DNA of 64,000 bases, taken from positions 14,214,533 through 14,278,532 of the forward strand of contig CM055098.1 in the NCBI GenBank assembly GCA_029204225.1. The letters run 5' to 3'. The position numbers and the translations under genes were made by a program. Under the pieces are notes generated by a model. The model was not told the DNA's origin. It ran no database searches and saw nothing but the letters and a program-made list of their open reading frames with translations. Source of the stretch: Diphasiastrum complanatum. Taxonomy: Eukaryota; Streptophyta; Lycopodiopsida; Lycopodiales; Lycopodiaceae. Positions within the stretch are counted from its first letter, which is position 1. Each line of letters starts with the position of its first letter. Positions 9,584 through 20,640 of the stretch are shown one piece after another.

Positions 9584-11921
9584 AGCTTTTGTTAAGCTCA
9601 AAACTCGAGTTGAAAATCAACTTGATGCTAGAATTAAAGTATTGAGAAGTGATAATGTTGGAGAGTATATCTCCACCAAGATGATAGAGTTTTGTAAATC
9701 CAATGGCATTAAGAGAGAGCTTACATGTACTTATAGTCCTCAACAAAATGGTATAGCCGAGAGGATGAATAGAACACTATGTGAGTGTGCTAAGGCTTTA
9801 AGGATAGATGCATCTCTACCTAAGTCCTTTTGGGGAGAGGCTATTATTTGTGCAACTTATTTGCGTAATAGATTGCCATGTAAGCCCATTGGAGGCATAA
9901 CATCTTATGAGGCTCTATTTTGTAAGAAGTCGAATCTTAAAGATCTAAGAATTTTTGGATCTACTTGCTATGTTTTTCAAGCATTAGATACAAGAAAAAA
10001 GGATGATCCTACTTCTATAAAAGGGATCTTTGTTGGTTATGCTGAAAATAGCAAAGGATATAGTGTCTATTATCCAATCACTAAGAAGATTTTAGTGAGT
10101 AGAGATGTTACTTTTGATGAAGGTAACTACTACAAGTTGAATGTGAAAACTCCTAATCCATCTTATTTCAAGGATCTTGTAAGGTTTGAGGAGGAGCCTA
10201 TATGTGATCAAGATCTTGAAGATCCATCTCAAGATTCGAGGACTCCAAGGAGATCTACAAGAAGGAAGGCCGAGCCCTCAAGGCTCACCTATGTTGACAA
10301 AGGTAAACAAAGGGAAGATCTACATTCACTTACCTCTTACACTTTTCTAACTTCTATGTTTGATGATCCAAGTTGCTTTGAAGAAGCTATGGAGTCACAA
10401 GAATGGAGGGATGCCATGCAAAAAGAGTATGATGCTCTTATGGAGAATCATACATGGAAGCTTGCGGATCTTCCTCAAGGAAGAAAGCCACTTGAGTGCA
10501 AATGGATCTATAGATTAAAGTACAATCAAGATGGGAGCATCAACAAACACAAGGCAAGTCTAGTGGCAAAGGGGTTCTTGCAAACCAAGGGAGTAGATTT
10601 TGATGAAACTTTTGCTCCTGTTGCTAAGCTAGTTTCAATAAGGTTGATTATTTCTCTTGCAACTACTTTCAATTGGCCTCTATTTCAACTTGATGTGACT
10701 AATGCTTTTCTCAATGGATATTTGGAAGAGGAGATTTTCATGAGGCAACCCGAGGGCTTCATCAAAGAAGATCAAGAGGAAAAAGTGTGTTTGTTGCTAA
10801 GAAGCCTTTATGGGCTTAAGCAAGCACCTAGAGCTTGGTACTCTAGGTTGAATACCTTCTTGAACTCTATTAAGTTTGTTGTAAGTGCTTATGATCCTTC
10901 TTTGTACTTAAGATTTAATGATGGTAAGATCATCATTCTCATTTTGTATGTTGATGACATTATCCTTAGTGGAAATGATCTTGATGGTATACAAGAAGTG
11001 ACAGTAGCATTGTTTAAGGAGTTTAAGATGGTGGATCTTGGTAATCTTCATTTCATATTAGGAATAGAAATTTCAAGAGGCAAATATTTGAGTTTTATTT
11101 GTCAATCCAAATATGCTTCTTCTATCTTAGAAAAGTTTGAAATGAAAGATTGTAAAGGAGTAGAAACTCCTATGGAGCAAAATGTAAAAGTTTCCAATAG
11201 TGATGATGAAGCATCCTTTGAGGACATCACACTATATAGGAGACTTGTAGGCTCCTTGATCTATCTTACTATAACTAGACCTGATATAAGTTATAATGTA
11301 GGCAAACTAAGCCAATCTATGCAAAATCCATTGGTTTGTCATTGGAAAAATGCAAAAAGGGTGTTGAGGTACATCTCGGCCACCAAGAACTTTGGCATTT
11401 TATATGATGGATCTAATCTTGCCTTAAGGGCATATTCGGATGCTGATTTTGCAGGTGATAAGGTGGATAGGAGGTCCACAAGTGCTTTTGTTACCTTCCT
11501 TAGCAATGGCATAGTGTCTTGGCTTTCCAAAAAGCAAGATACTATTTCTCTATCTTCAACCGAATCGGAATACAAGGCACTAACATCCACAACAAAGGAC
11601 ATCCTAAGGTTGAAGAGGCTTTTGGTGGAATTACAAGTCATGGAGGCCGAGGAGCAGCCAACAATATTTTGTGACAACCAATCAAGCCAAGCATTAGCAA
11701 CCAATCCCACATTCCATGCAAGGAGCAAGCACATAGAGATTGCTCACCATTTTGTGAGGGAAAAGGTTCAAGCAAAGGAGATCAAGCTACATCATGTGTC
11801 TTCTTCAGATTGTCTTGTTGATCTACTCACTAAAGCCTTGCCAAAGGCTTCATTTATCAAGTTAAGATCAGCCTTAGGTGTTGTAGATAGATGTACTATA
11901 GTTGTATCATGTAAAAATTGA
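9580..11921 (+). pseudogene. copia pol: integrase core, reverse transcriptase, RNase H
   Basis: The frame is open from 9462 but is coding only after the frameshift near 9580. It holds the remaining integrase residues (LRSDNVGEY, then YSPQQNGIAERMNRT with the catalytic Glu), GKGIFVGY-like linker, and the RT blocks AMQKEYDALMENHTW, LVAKGFLQTKGVDFDETFAPV, QLDVTNAFLNGYLEEEI, LYGLKQAPRAWY and the intact catalytic box YVDD (about 10946-10957). RNase H shows YSDADFAGD, STESEY and FCDNQSS. Downstream comes the usual SKHIEI and VDLLTKAL end. Only the upstream breaks prevent a complete polyprotein. Confidence 0.93.
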
Positions 11922-11925
11922 GGAG

Positions 11926-12488
11926 TGTTAGAATTTAGCAATTTTCACATGGTTTTTGATGAATATTAGACATCTATGTGGATCCACACGTGTGAAATGA
12001 CACTTGTAATATTCAGATCCATTTTGATTAGCTTTCATTTGAGTCTAATATGACATTCCCTAAATTATAGGAGTTAGGTCCTAGATTGTAGGAATCTAGA
12101 AGGTCAACACAAACCACCAATGGATGATGTGACAAGCATGATAGATCTTATCCAAAGTGGATATGGATAAGTACAATGAGCTGTCCTACACGTGCTGGAT
12201 ACTGCTTAGAGAGAGATTATGGTGATTTTGTACTTGATCCATGATGGATCCATTTTTGAGCTAATGATGAGAAATCTTGGTTTGTGTAGCTATCATTGTG
12301 TTTTGACTTTCTTAAGCACTTTCTTTGTGGATGAATGCTTTGTAAATGATAAGTAAACTATATCTCTGGTATCAGGTAGAAGCTAGATTTGGAAGCTAGT
12401 CTTGATATAGATCAAGATCCCAAGCTACCAATCACTCTTTGTGATCATTTGTAGATCAATTTCAGTCCATAAACTCTGAAATTTGACA
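11926..12488 (+). repeat. 3' LTR of the copia element
   Basis: It starts with TGTTAGAATTTAGC directly after the purine tract TTGAGGAG and ends with TTTGACA at about 12488, where sequence of a CACTA transposase resumes. The end is supported by similarity to the LTR at 38468-39136 (shared block around CCAATCACTCTT near the end). It contains the palindrome CACACGTGTG at 11985-11994, which recurs in other LTRs here. Without the 5' LTR the target duplication cannot be checked. Confidence 0.75.
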
Positions 12489-12965
12489 CATTGGAAATAT
12501 GTACTCAAGCATCTTAAACCAATCATGAGATTTTAGACCATGGAGTTTTTCAGTAGTTGTGAATGATGTTCGTAGTGAATGATCAAAACTTGTCGGTGTT
12601 CTCATCTCGCAAATGACTGAACGTACGTACTTGTACTCTTCCTTGGTAAGAATCCAAGGGGCTCGTGGAATACTATAGGTATTTCCATCAGTAATTAATT
12701 CTGGCCAGTACTCTTTTTTTTTGTTTTTGATTCATGTAAGTCATGAATAGTAGAAATATTCTCTTTGTTGCCCACCAAGTGTTTCCATATTGATTCACCA
12801 CATTTTTGAAATATGTGCACAAGGTCAACCACGTGATTGATCAAAAGGTTATTCCAATATAATAAACTTAATGAAAGATGGATAGTCTTTTCATACCATT
12901 GGTTGGCTTAGTCTCAGATTTAATCTAAAGCTTGTGCCAATCTGCCACGAACATTCTCTTTGGAG
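12489..12965 (-). pseudogene. CACTA (En/Spm) TNP2-like transposase relic
   Basis: The minus-strand translation reads, in order, NHVVDLVHIFQKCGESIW (expected at the end of the catalytic domain, near the MHIEKN-type motif), then PRAPWILTKEEYKYVRSVI and EMRTPTSF, then LHGLKSHDWFKMLEYI. The last three are the typical DUF4218 region that follows CACTA transposases (L-T-K-E-E, then G-L-K-S-H-D). Several stops remain in the upstream part. The downstream part was displaced by the copia LTR, which ends exactly inside this domain. No terminal inverted repeats could be found. Confidence 0.75.
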
Positions 12966-13030
12966 GCATCCTTGTTTTTGGTCTTTGTCCAAAGCCCCTT
13001 TAATGAGTATTTCTAAATGGATGATTTTCA

Positions 13031-15064
13031 TCACACAAGTAATTGCCACATGACCGGTACGGAGATTTGTGGTCCGGCTTCCAACACTCGAGTAGCTGCT
13101 TTTTCATAGGCGGTGATGGTCTCTTTAGCCTTTGCCACCTTTGTTGAAGCTGCTCCTTTGAACCTGTCAAAGCGGCCTTGAAATCCCTGAAGGGCCACTT
13201 TGTATGTCTCCACTTTCTTGAACAAATACGCAATCTCCGTCGGTGTGACTGGATGATCTGGTATTTGTGTTTGAAGATACGCATCACACTCAAGGGTGGT
13301 CGCATCCAATTCACCTTGAAGCCACATGCAATGTTGTTCAGCCATCGCATCCTGCACAATCTTATCCACCTGATCATGTGCAGTTGTTAGGGCATTTTGC
13401 AGGGAGCTGATGTAGTCTTCCAAGCGATCAGCTTGTTGCTGGGCCAACTTCTTTTCGGCTTCAGCCTTGTCTTCATGTTGTTTGGCAATCTTCAACTCTC
13501 AATCCAGCTGGAGAAGTTTCTGGCTGATCAGAGTGTTTTCGGACCCCAGATCAAAGATTCTCTGCTCCATTTCCTTCTTCTTATCCAGCATCGATTGGAT
13601 CACTTGCGCAAGGCTTGAAACCAAACCTAAAGCATCACCAGAATCGACGGTTGTGGAGGCGGCAGTAGCAGGAGGACCTGCTGGAGCTGTCCTTGGTTGG
13701 TGTGGAATAGGTGCCACTACGTCTTCTTCTTCAAAAAGGTCTTCCTCTTCAAACCCTTCAAGCACTATGGCGCCAAACTATTTTGGTGATTTTACAGCTT
13801 TGTCTACCCGAAGTGTGGCTGGACTATCTTCCGTATGAGGTTGCTGGCTAACATCTTCAACACCAATAGTAGATTCATGGATATGTCTGAATCCTCTTCC
13901 AGGGGATTGGAGTTCAAAGGGCGTAGGGCTCTAGGGCATTTCAAAAATTTCGGTGGCCCCAAGGGGCTCAGAATCATCGAACATATCCATGAAGAACTAT
14001 GTGTTTGGTGAGGTGGCTTCGGTGTGTGGGGGTGAGGCGGCCTGGGTAGCTGTGATGGGAATGATAGGCCCAATGGTCACAAATTGTTCTTGAATGGAAG
14101 CAGAGGCGAGGGAAGCATCAGAGTGGGGGAATGGGAAGTTCAGTGCGAACAGCAGCAGGGGGTGGAAGTGCAGCTGATGAGGTATGCCTAGTGCGACGTT
14201 GTGACGCGGAAGGCGACTCAGGAATAACGATCTCGCTGCATGGACGATGACGACTATGAGAACTTGAGGCCTGGTGAGATGACTCTGCCGGTGCTACTTC
14301 GTAGACCGAAAGCACAGAATCCAGGTGGAAGCCATGGATTTTGTTTTCTAAGTGAGAAGCGGCTAAAAGGGACAGTAAAGAGCTGGCAGCAAACTGCTGC
14401 TTAGTATTGGCCTTAATAGCTCATTTGAGCTCACCAGATACAGTCTTGAACCAATTATATGGTTCAAGAGGGGCTTTGGCTAACTTGGTGTGGGACTCCA
14501 CTATCCTATGGAGGATCTGTGATGTGATGTGGTCTTTCTTGAGGTTGCCAACCATCAGGAAGTTGTTCAGTAGTTGGGCAGTAGCATGGATTGAAGGCTC
14601 AGTGATGGCTTCCAGAAGGTAGCCATCATTGGTCCAGTGCAAATCGTTGGTGAGGTCAATATATGGCTTGATGGTCTGTTTGGCGTGCTTGTGATTGGGT
14701 GAGCCCTACGTGCTAGATGCCGCACCTTATGTGTGGCTCCCTGGAAAATCATATAGAATTTGGATTTCTCTTCCTTCCACGTACTGAAGGCAAGAGTGAT
14801 GACATCCATATTGATGCGACCAGAAAAGGCTCTCTCATGAATACCCATTGCAGTGAGCAGTGGCTCCACAAGGGTCATCCACTGAGTGATCATGCTTGTG
14901 CTAGGAAGAACCATGATGTTCGTTGCAGATGGGACATCACGATGGATAGTATAGCGCGTAGACTGGGAAGTATCGGTAGAAGACGTGATGATCAAAAAGA
15001 AAATATAAAACGCGTAAAAGTGTATAGAAAGCAATGCAGGAATTTTGGAAGGCTTTGGTCTCAA
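13031..15064 (-). pseudogene. Degenerate coiled-coil ORF downstream of gypsy integrase
   Basis: Several minus-strand frames in the same order appear to be parts of one long ORF: 15064-14567, 14642-14421 (YNWFKTVSGELK end), 14315-14118 (Ser/His/Pro-rich), 13765-13499 (acidic, then Ala/Pro-rich, then helical) and 13495-13031. The last begins after one stop with a heptad-like helix rich in Lys, Glu, Ala and Gln (EDKAEAEKKLAQQQADRLED) of about 100 residues. I do not recognise the protein. It lies after a gypsy integrase on the same strand and so may be an additional 3' ORF of that element. It is more GC-rich than the surroundings. Confidence 0.45.
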
Positions 15065-15335
15065 GAAAAATTCGCAAGAGCTTCGCTAGCACAAGTGAGG
15101 AATGAATCGAATTTAGTCAACTTATAAGTGAATTTGGTGGGTCCATTAGACTGAATACTAGTTCGGCTGATCCTTTTTTTTTATGCTGATGACTTTATGG
15201 CTTTTGCTCATCAGTCTCTTCTCATTTTTTGCTTTACTTTTTTTCTTTTCACTGTCTTTTTTTCAAAAATCTCAGCAAATTAAGTGTTGAAAACAAAAAA
15301 TTGAAAAACAAATAAAATTTAAAATAGTATTGAGA

Positions 15336-16361
15336 TCAGGCTTGCTTAACTGGCGGAGCATGCTGCCAAAACTTGCATAATTGGTTGCCATTCATTGGAG
15401 TATCAAATCGTTTTCCATCCAAGTGTTCAGAAATTATTGCGCCATAGTTCAAGATTTCCTTCACTTTATATGGGCCTTCATCTGTAAACTTCAACTTTCT
15501 CTTGATCAGCTTGGTTTTGTACATCAATGCTAGATCTCCTGCTTTCAGATCTTTTTTGTGTAATCGACGATCGTGCCATGCCTTGCGGCATGCTTTCTCT
15601 GCTGCTAAGGCATGAACTGTCATCAATCAGGTTTCACATAATTTGTGCAACACTTCACGATGGAGTTGTAAAGACTTATCATCATTTAATCGTTCCGTTG
15701 CTGCTATGCATAAGGATGGGATCAAAAATTCAATTGGCATGACAGCATCTTGACCATAAACAAGTTGAAAAGGTGTTTGATTTGTACTATTTTTGTAAGC
15801 AGTTCTGAATGCCCATAATGCTGCATACAGTTTATGTTCCCAGTCAGACCAACTCGTTTCAACTGTCTTTGTCATAATGGTGCAGAGAATCTTATCAGAA
15901 GATTCAGCTTGGCCATTCCCTCTGGGATAGTAGGGAGTACTAAATCTGTGTATAATAAAAAACTCTTCCAGTAAACACTTTATTGTTTGATTAACAAAGT
16001 GTGTACTCCGATCACTGACAATCTTGATCGGACATCCGAATTTGATATAATATTTTCCTATAGAAACTTGGCCATAGATTTCGCATCAGCAACTTTGACA
16101 GCTTTGGCTTCAACCCACTTGGTCATATAATCAGTTGCGACGATAATGTCGGGCCGGAGATCCTTGCGCGGCAGGGTGAATAGGTCCAACATAATCCAGT
16201 CTCCATTTTTCAAACGGTGCTTGCGATAAAACCAGATGCAAGAGTTCATAATTCTGTCGAGTAGGTCGTCGTGCTCGCTGGCAAACATCACATGCTTCAC
16301 ACTTTAGAATCCTAGGAGATCTAGACCCATGGTGGATTGATGGTAGATAAAGTTCACACAT
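15336..16361 (-). pseudogene. gypsy integrase fragment
   Basis: The minus strand from 16361 to 15336 shows CEACDVCQRARRPTRQ (zinc domain), APFEKWRLDYVGPI (first Asp), DYMTKWVEAKAV, then in another frame the segment around 15975-15880 with the catalytic Glu region, WEHKLYAALWAFRTAYKN, TPFQLVYGQDAVMPIEF and the C-terminal LKAGDLALMYKTK and FTDEGPYKVKEIL. Two frame changes and a stop (15627) disrupt it. The family is close to that of the fragments at 44.5, 55.3 and 61.1 kb. Nothing of RT is left upstream; at 16361 the sequence switches to a plus-strand copia fragment. Confidence 0.88.
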
Positions 16362-16613
16362 GACATTTCACAAAGAGTATTTCACTTGTTTGTTGGCATA
16401 TGGAGATGACAAGAGAGTGATCTACACATCCAATGATGGTGAGTGTGCAATCAAAGGGATTGGCACAATTCCTAATTCTCTCTCTACAAATAGGAATGTT
16501 TATTTGGAGGATGTTTTGTTCATTCCATCTATTACCAAGAATCTACTTAGTGTGAGTCAATTGCTAAGTAAAGGCCTCAAAGTTGAGTTTGATGGAGATG
16601 CTTGAAGAGGGAG
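16345..16613 (+). pseudogene. copia protease fragment fused to polypurine tract
   Basis: The frame from 16360 begins in the protease (TFHKEYF), shows DGECAIKGIGTIPNSL, EDVLFIPSITKNLLSVSQLL and ends after EFDGDA at 16605. It is directly followed by GAAGAGGGAG and an LTR start. Integrase, RT and RNase H are thus missing, removed by a single internal deletion. The sequence is close to the protease of the minus-strand copy at 46.5-47.3 kb (same DGECAIKG and SLSTNR words). Confidence 0.85.
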
Positions 16614-16995
16614 TGTGAGGAATTGTCAACTAGTTAACATTTACCAATGTTTTGTTCATTTGGCAATTTTGGCCACAATATGCATTTTAGACTTAGAGAT
16701 AAATTTTCTAAAGTTGTTTAGGCCTAAGTTTATTTGAATTATCACTTTTGAAAAGTGTAGAAAAATTTGGCATAGAGAACTTTCTATTTGTTGACACAAC
16801 TAGAAAACTGTGTTTATCCACGCAGAGTATCCACGCGACACCCGACTCTTAGTCGTTTTTCTGAAATTTTGTTCGTGTGGAACATCTACGTGTAGATTAT
16901 CCACGCCAGAAAGTTTTTGAGCATGCCTCTGGCCAGTCCACCGATGTTTTTCTGACACAACGTAAAAAAAATTATGCACATGGATGATTATCACA
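16614..16995 (+). repeat. Partial copia 3' LTR
   Basis: The start TGTGAGGAATTGTCAACTAG follows a purine tract and is similar to the (reverse-complemented) start of the LTR at 48145-48794, including TTTAGACTTAGAGAT further on. The end is not clear; the similarity is lost before the minus-strand RNase H fragment that begins near 16995. The segment 16805-16930 contains repeated ATCCACGC words. Confidence 0.6.
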
Positions 16996-17355
16996 AAATA
17001 ATGTTGTCGGAGCATATTGATTCAGACCGATATCTAAGAGTAAGTTCCTCAACCAAATTGCTTCCTTTGTAGCTTGAGAGGTTGCGATATACTTTGATTC
17101 AGTGGAAGATAGAGCTATCGAAGATTGCTTGTGAATGTTCCAGGAAACTGGACCATTGTTGAGGAAGAATGTAAATCCGGAAGTGGATTTACGAGTGTCT
17201 ACATCTCTTGCCCAACTTGCATCTGTGTAACCACTGAGTAAATTGAGTTTGTCATTGCTGTCTGCTCCGTAACAAATGCAAAAGTCCATAGTAGCTCGAA
17301 GATATCTCATGACTCTGATAAGAGCCTTCCAATGTGTTACACCAAGATTAGTCAT
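16990..17355 (-). pseudogene. copia RNase H fragment
   Basis: The minus-strand frame shows HWKALIRVMRYLRAT, the RNase H start YTDASWARDVDTRKSTSGF, LNNGPVSWNIHKQ, STESKYIATSQATKEAIWL and the last catalytic region FCDNHPCA. It belongs to a different copia family from the element at 8.3-11.9 kb and is nearer to the fragment at 23.1 kb (WARDIDTKRSTFGF). Both ends are broken. Confidence 0.88.
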
Positions 17356-17359
17356 AAAC

Positions 17360-17938
17360 TGACAAACAGCTCATCAACCACCAACACACAACCCTCAGAC
17401 TAACTCCACCATTGTCGGTAGACAACGCACACAACCGCAACCTATCTCAATTTACACTTGCATCGCATTAAACGGCATTCTCCCGTTCTCCACCGCAAAC
17501 TACCACTTGCAATCCCCATTGCAAGGTCACCTCCCCGTCTCCCGCAAACCCACCTCACATAACACATTCAGACCACCGTCGCCCCACATTTCGACAACAA
17601 TTCTCCAGCATCAACCAGAAAACCAGACCACATACAACAGTCAAAAACCGCATTCACCCGCCTCCACCACAATCACTGCCCCAGACCGTAATAGACCACC
17701 GATCGCAACTGACCACAACAGAGCACATATCACCACAGACCGCAATCACAATGCCCCCACCCTTGACCTTTCACCCGCATTGATCCGTAGCAACCGCCTC
17801 CCACCGTAAACCGTAAACCACACTAGACCGTAAACCGTAATCTATAGGGACCACCAAAAAAAAAAACAAAAAAACAAAAATTTCCAAAAACACCAAAAAC
17901 CTCGGAAAATCCAAAACAAAAAGACACACCAGTCCTCA
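17360..17938 (+). other. C-rich, G-poor leader before gypsy gag
   Basis: For about 570 bp the plus strand has few G residues (6-8 per 60 bases in most lines) and many C and A, with CCGTAAACCGTAA iterations at 17805-17842 and A runs at 17851-17880. No conserved coding domain is seen; the open frame at 17507-17809 reflects the low stop frequency of such composition. It precedes a gypsy gag and is probably its 5' untranslated leader or LTR end. Confidence 0.45.
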
Positions 17939-19050
17939 ATGGACCACCAAAACAACCCTGAAATCCCAGACGATTATCCATACGAGGTCAGGTCCCCTGT
18001 AGCTGAACAAATCAGACACCATAGGTTCTACCGAATGTGGGCCAAACTCCAGGAGCCATCCACAAACTCGTTCGACGGACAAGAACCTGATAGAGCCGAG
18101 TCTTCACGTGCACGACCCCATTTTTCTTGTGTTGAGCCCTCACAGGTCAGAACCAACACTAATGGACTCCAACACTAATGGACTTTCTGCTATCCATGAA
18201 GCTCATCTTGAAAGACGTACACCCAAATTAATTCTACCCAAGTTTGATGGTAGTTCGGACCCTCAAAGATTTTTGCAAATCTTTGAGAATGCATGTGATG
18301 TGTATGGCGAAACATCTCCCAATGCTATGGTCCAACTGTTTTCGATGACCATGATCGCTAAAGCACGTGATTGGTTTTTCAACCTTGATCGTGAAGATAA
18401 AACAGACTGGTCAATTCTAAAAGAGCCATTTGTCAAGTGTCTTAAGCCCTTTCACTTGATCGAAAGCCCTTTTGTCAAATTAAGTAACATCAAGATGGCA
18501 AAGGATGAGCGCGTACGAGACTATATTGAGCGTTTCAAACACCTAAAAAGTCAAGTACAAAAACAACTCTCCGAACAGATGCTCATCATCTGATTTTTAG
18601 TCGGCCTTCCATGATGGATTAGACACGAGCTTAAATCCAATGATGAATATATGAGCCTAAAGTTAGTAGTATGTCTGATGCCATCAAGGAAGAAGATGAA
18701 GGATCATATGTTGACAAATCCAGGGAAAGGCGAGCACCACGTGCTCCTGTCCATGAGTCGAAGCTGATCGAGGACACCCAAGATCAGCCTTGGAAATCCC
18801 AGTTGGAGTTGCTTAATAAGCAACATCAACTACAGATGGAGAAACTCACCAATGAGTTTCAAGCTACCCTGAAGTCTATCCAAAGTAGTATATCTGGTCA
18901 ATCAAACCCTGCACATGTACCTTATAGACGAAAAACAATATGGTGCCCACACTGCCAGGCTACCCATCATGTTGATGCTTGTCCTTCATATCCGCCTACA
19001 GGAATCGAATCTGACTTGACATGGATTTCGCATATGTTTCAAAAATCCTA
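17939..19050 (+). pseudogene. gypsy gag with zinc knuckle, three frames
   Basis: The likely start is ATG 17939 (MDHQNNPEIPDDYPYEV). After a frameshift near 18130-18170 the gag core follows in 18170-18593: PKFDGSSDPQRFLQIFENAC, MTMIAKARDWFFNL and RVRDYIERFKHL. A third part (18671-19051) holds SDAIKEEDEGSYVDKS, a helical stretch (WKSQLELLNKQHQLQMEKL) and a knuckle-like WCPHCQATHHVDACP. Gag packages the element RNA. It is related to the minus-strand gag at 61.8-62.8 kb (GLP, then DAIREEDEES). No pol follows; the element breaks off near 19050. Confidence 0.85.
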
Positions 19051-20640
19051 AACTGTTGTACAAGGGAATCTGAAGATGAGTAGATGAATGAAAATGTGTT
19101 CTGGAGATGCTCTACAGAAGACTCTCGTGCAATAGCTATTCCTCAAGTAGAAATCAATCACACAAAATAGGTGAAGAGAAACAAGGAAATAAACAAATAT
19201 TACAGAGAGTGAGAACTGTATAGCACTTGTCGAACAAAACTTGCATTCATCAACATTGATAATGTACCTTGATATTTGTATGTGCTTGTTCTTCAACCAA
19301 CATCTTGCCATACTTCTGCGCCCATTCTCATTTCTATCATCCACACCATCTACCGTTGTCACCACCACCCTTCCTTCCATCTGTTTGTTTATCATCAGTT
19401 TACTGTTCTTCTGAGAAATCCCTAGTTTTTTATAGTCCTACCGAAGCAGTTGAAAGATCATTGTAAATGTCTTGCGGAGACCAATTGCCACCTACAATGG
19501 TTGATCAGCCAAACAAAGATCTACAGAAGTAGACGAAGCAGCTAGAAGAAATAAAGAGAAGTCCAATAAGTTGAGGAGGAAAGGACAAAAAATTAAGCAA
19601 CAGATGAGCCAGATCAATCTTGATCAAAAGAAACTCTCTAGAGCAATGATGGTTGGATCCCCTTCTACGAAGCCCAAAGAGATCCAAAAGTAATGGATTA
19701 AAAGAAAGAGCTGCAGATTAGAAAGATGAAGACAACCGTGAACCTGCAAAATAAAGCAAATTCCTCACCCAGCAAGTAGTGGTCAAAGCTCGACATTGCA
19801 AGGGTCCAAGAATGCAACTGTAGAACTATCAGTTCCTTCACCCTACCACCAACCCTTCATCATGTTTCCTTACCGTTACCAAATCGTCCACCCAAAACTG
19901 TTCCTACCACCAATTATTGATGAAACCATCCCCTTGAGACTGGTAATCAAAATTTGTGCGACCTGCAGATCAAAGGTTTCTGACTTTCTTCTTCAATTGT
20001 GGATCTAATGATTGTGCTTGACTTTGAGTCTGTTTCTGACTCGTTGCAGCCTTCTTGGAGCTTTTCTGCTTCTGTCGCTTAGAGCCTTTGTTGACATATA
20101 GATCTTGAGACGAGGAAGTAGACGAAACGTCCTTACTCGACTACCTTTTTAAGGTCATAAATGTAGCTGGATGTTTAAATTTTCCCACCAAAAAACTTTT
20201 TTAAGGGTCATATACTTTGCAAGGTTTACCATACCAAGCATAAAGAGTAGAGTAGAGTAGAGTGCCATTCTGTTAGCCGATATTTTCCCATGAAAAATCT
20301 GGCTATGTTTTAAGCGATTTTCACAATTTTCTATAAGAAATCAGCATGTAAAACCTGGTTATTAATGGTAAAATCGGCACACAGTTGCCTATAGATAGGG
20401 GTCCTAGCGCACCCAAAATGTGGCTAGAGAAAATTTTGAGGCCTTAGAAATGGCCCATAGAATAGTTTACGGCCTTAGAATTGGCCCGATTATACTAGCC
20501 GGCACGGCCGAGCGAATTTTCCAATGTACTATGTTACTTTTTATCAATATAAAAAATTGTATATTGTGCTTTTCAGGGAACTGGTTGCCTTAAAGAAACC
20601 CCAAGTCATGAATGCTTACCAGTAACGATACACTGAAAAA
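19051..20640. other. Poorly defined repeat-like region with a coiled-coil fragment
   Basis: No clear gene. On the plus strand, translation from ATG 19467 (MSCGDQLPPTMVDQPNKDL) and the adjoining frame gives a Lys/Gln-rich helical piece (KGQKIKQQMSQINLDQKKLS), which might be part of a retroelement gag, but stops and a frameshift cut it. Near 20240 there is a short AGAGT iteration. The rest to 20640 shows nothing that I can assign. Confidence 0.3.

Larger units (their letters stand above)
8285..12488 (+). mobile_element. 5'-truncated Ty1/copia retrotransposon with nearly intact pol and 3' LTR
   Basis: The order gag (CCHC knuckle), aspartic protease, integrase, reverse transcriptase, RNase H is diagnostic for Ty1/copia. 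Homology begins abruptly inside gag near 8285, with no 5' LTR or primer-binding site upstream, so the 5' part is lost. Pol is broken by only two stops (8774 and 8870) and one frameshift (near 9580); the large RT-RNase H frame is open to its natural end at 11921. A polypurine tract (TTGAGGAG) precedes the 3' LTR. This is among the best preserved autonomous-type copies in the window. Confidence 0.93.

Noticed and set aside
17507-17809. 100-codon plus-strand frame
   Set aside because: The sequence is low in G, which makes stops rare; the product is low-complexity and has no motif.
17805-17842. Telomere-like CCGTAAA iterations
   Set aside because: The plant telomere unit is CCCTAAA; only a few imperfect CCGTAAA copies are present, within a retroelement leader.
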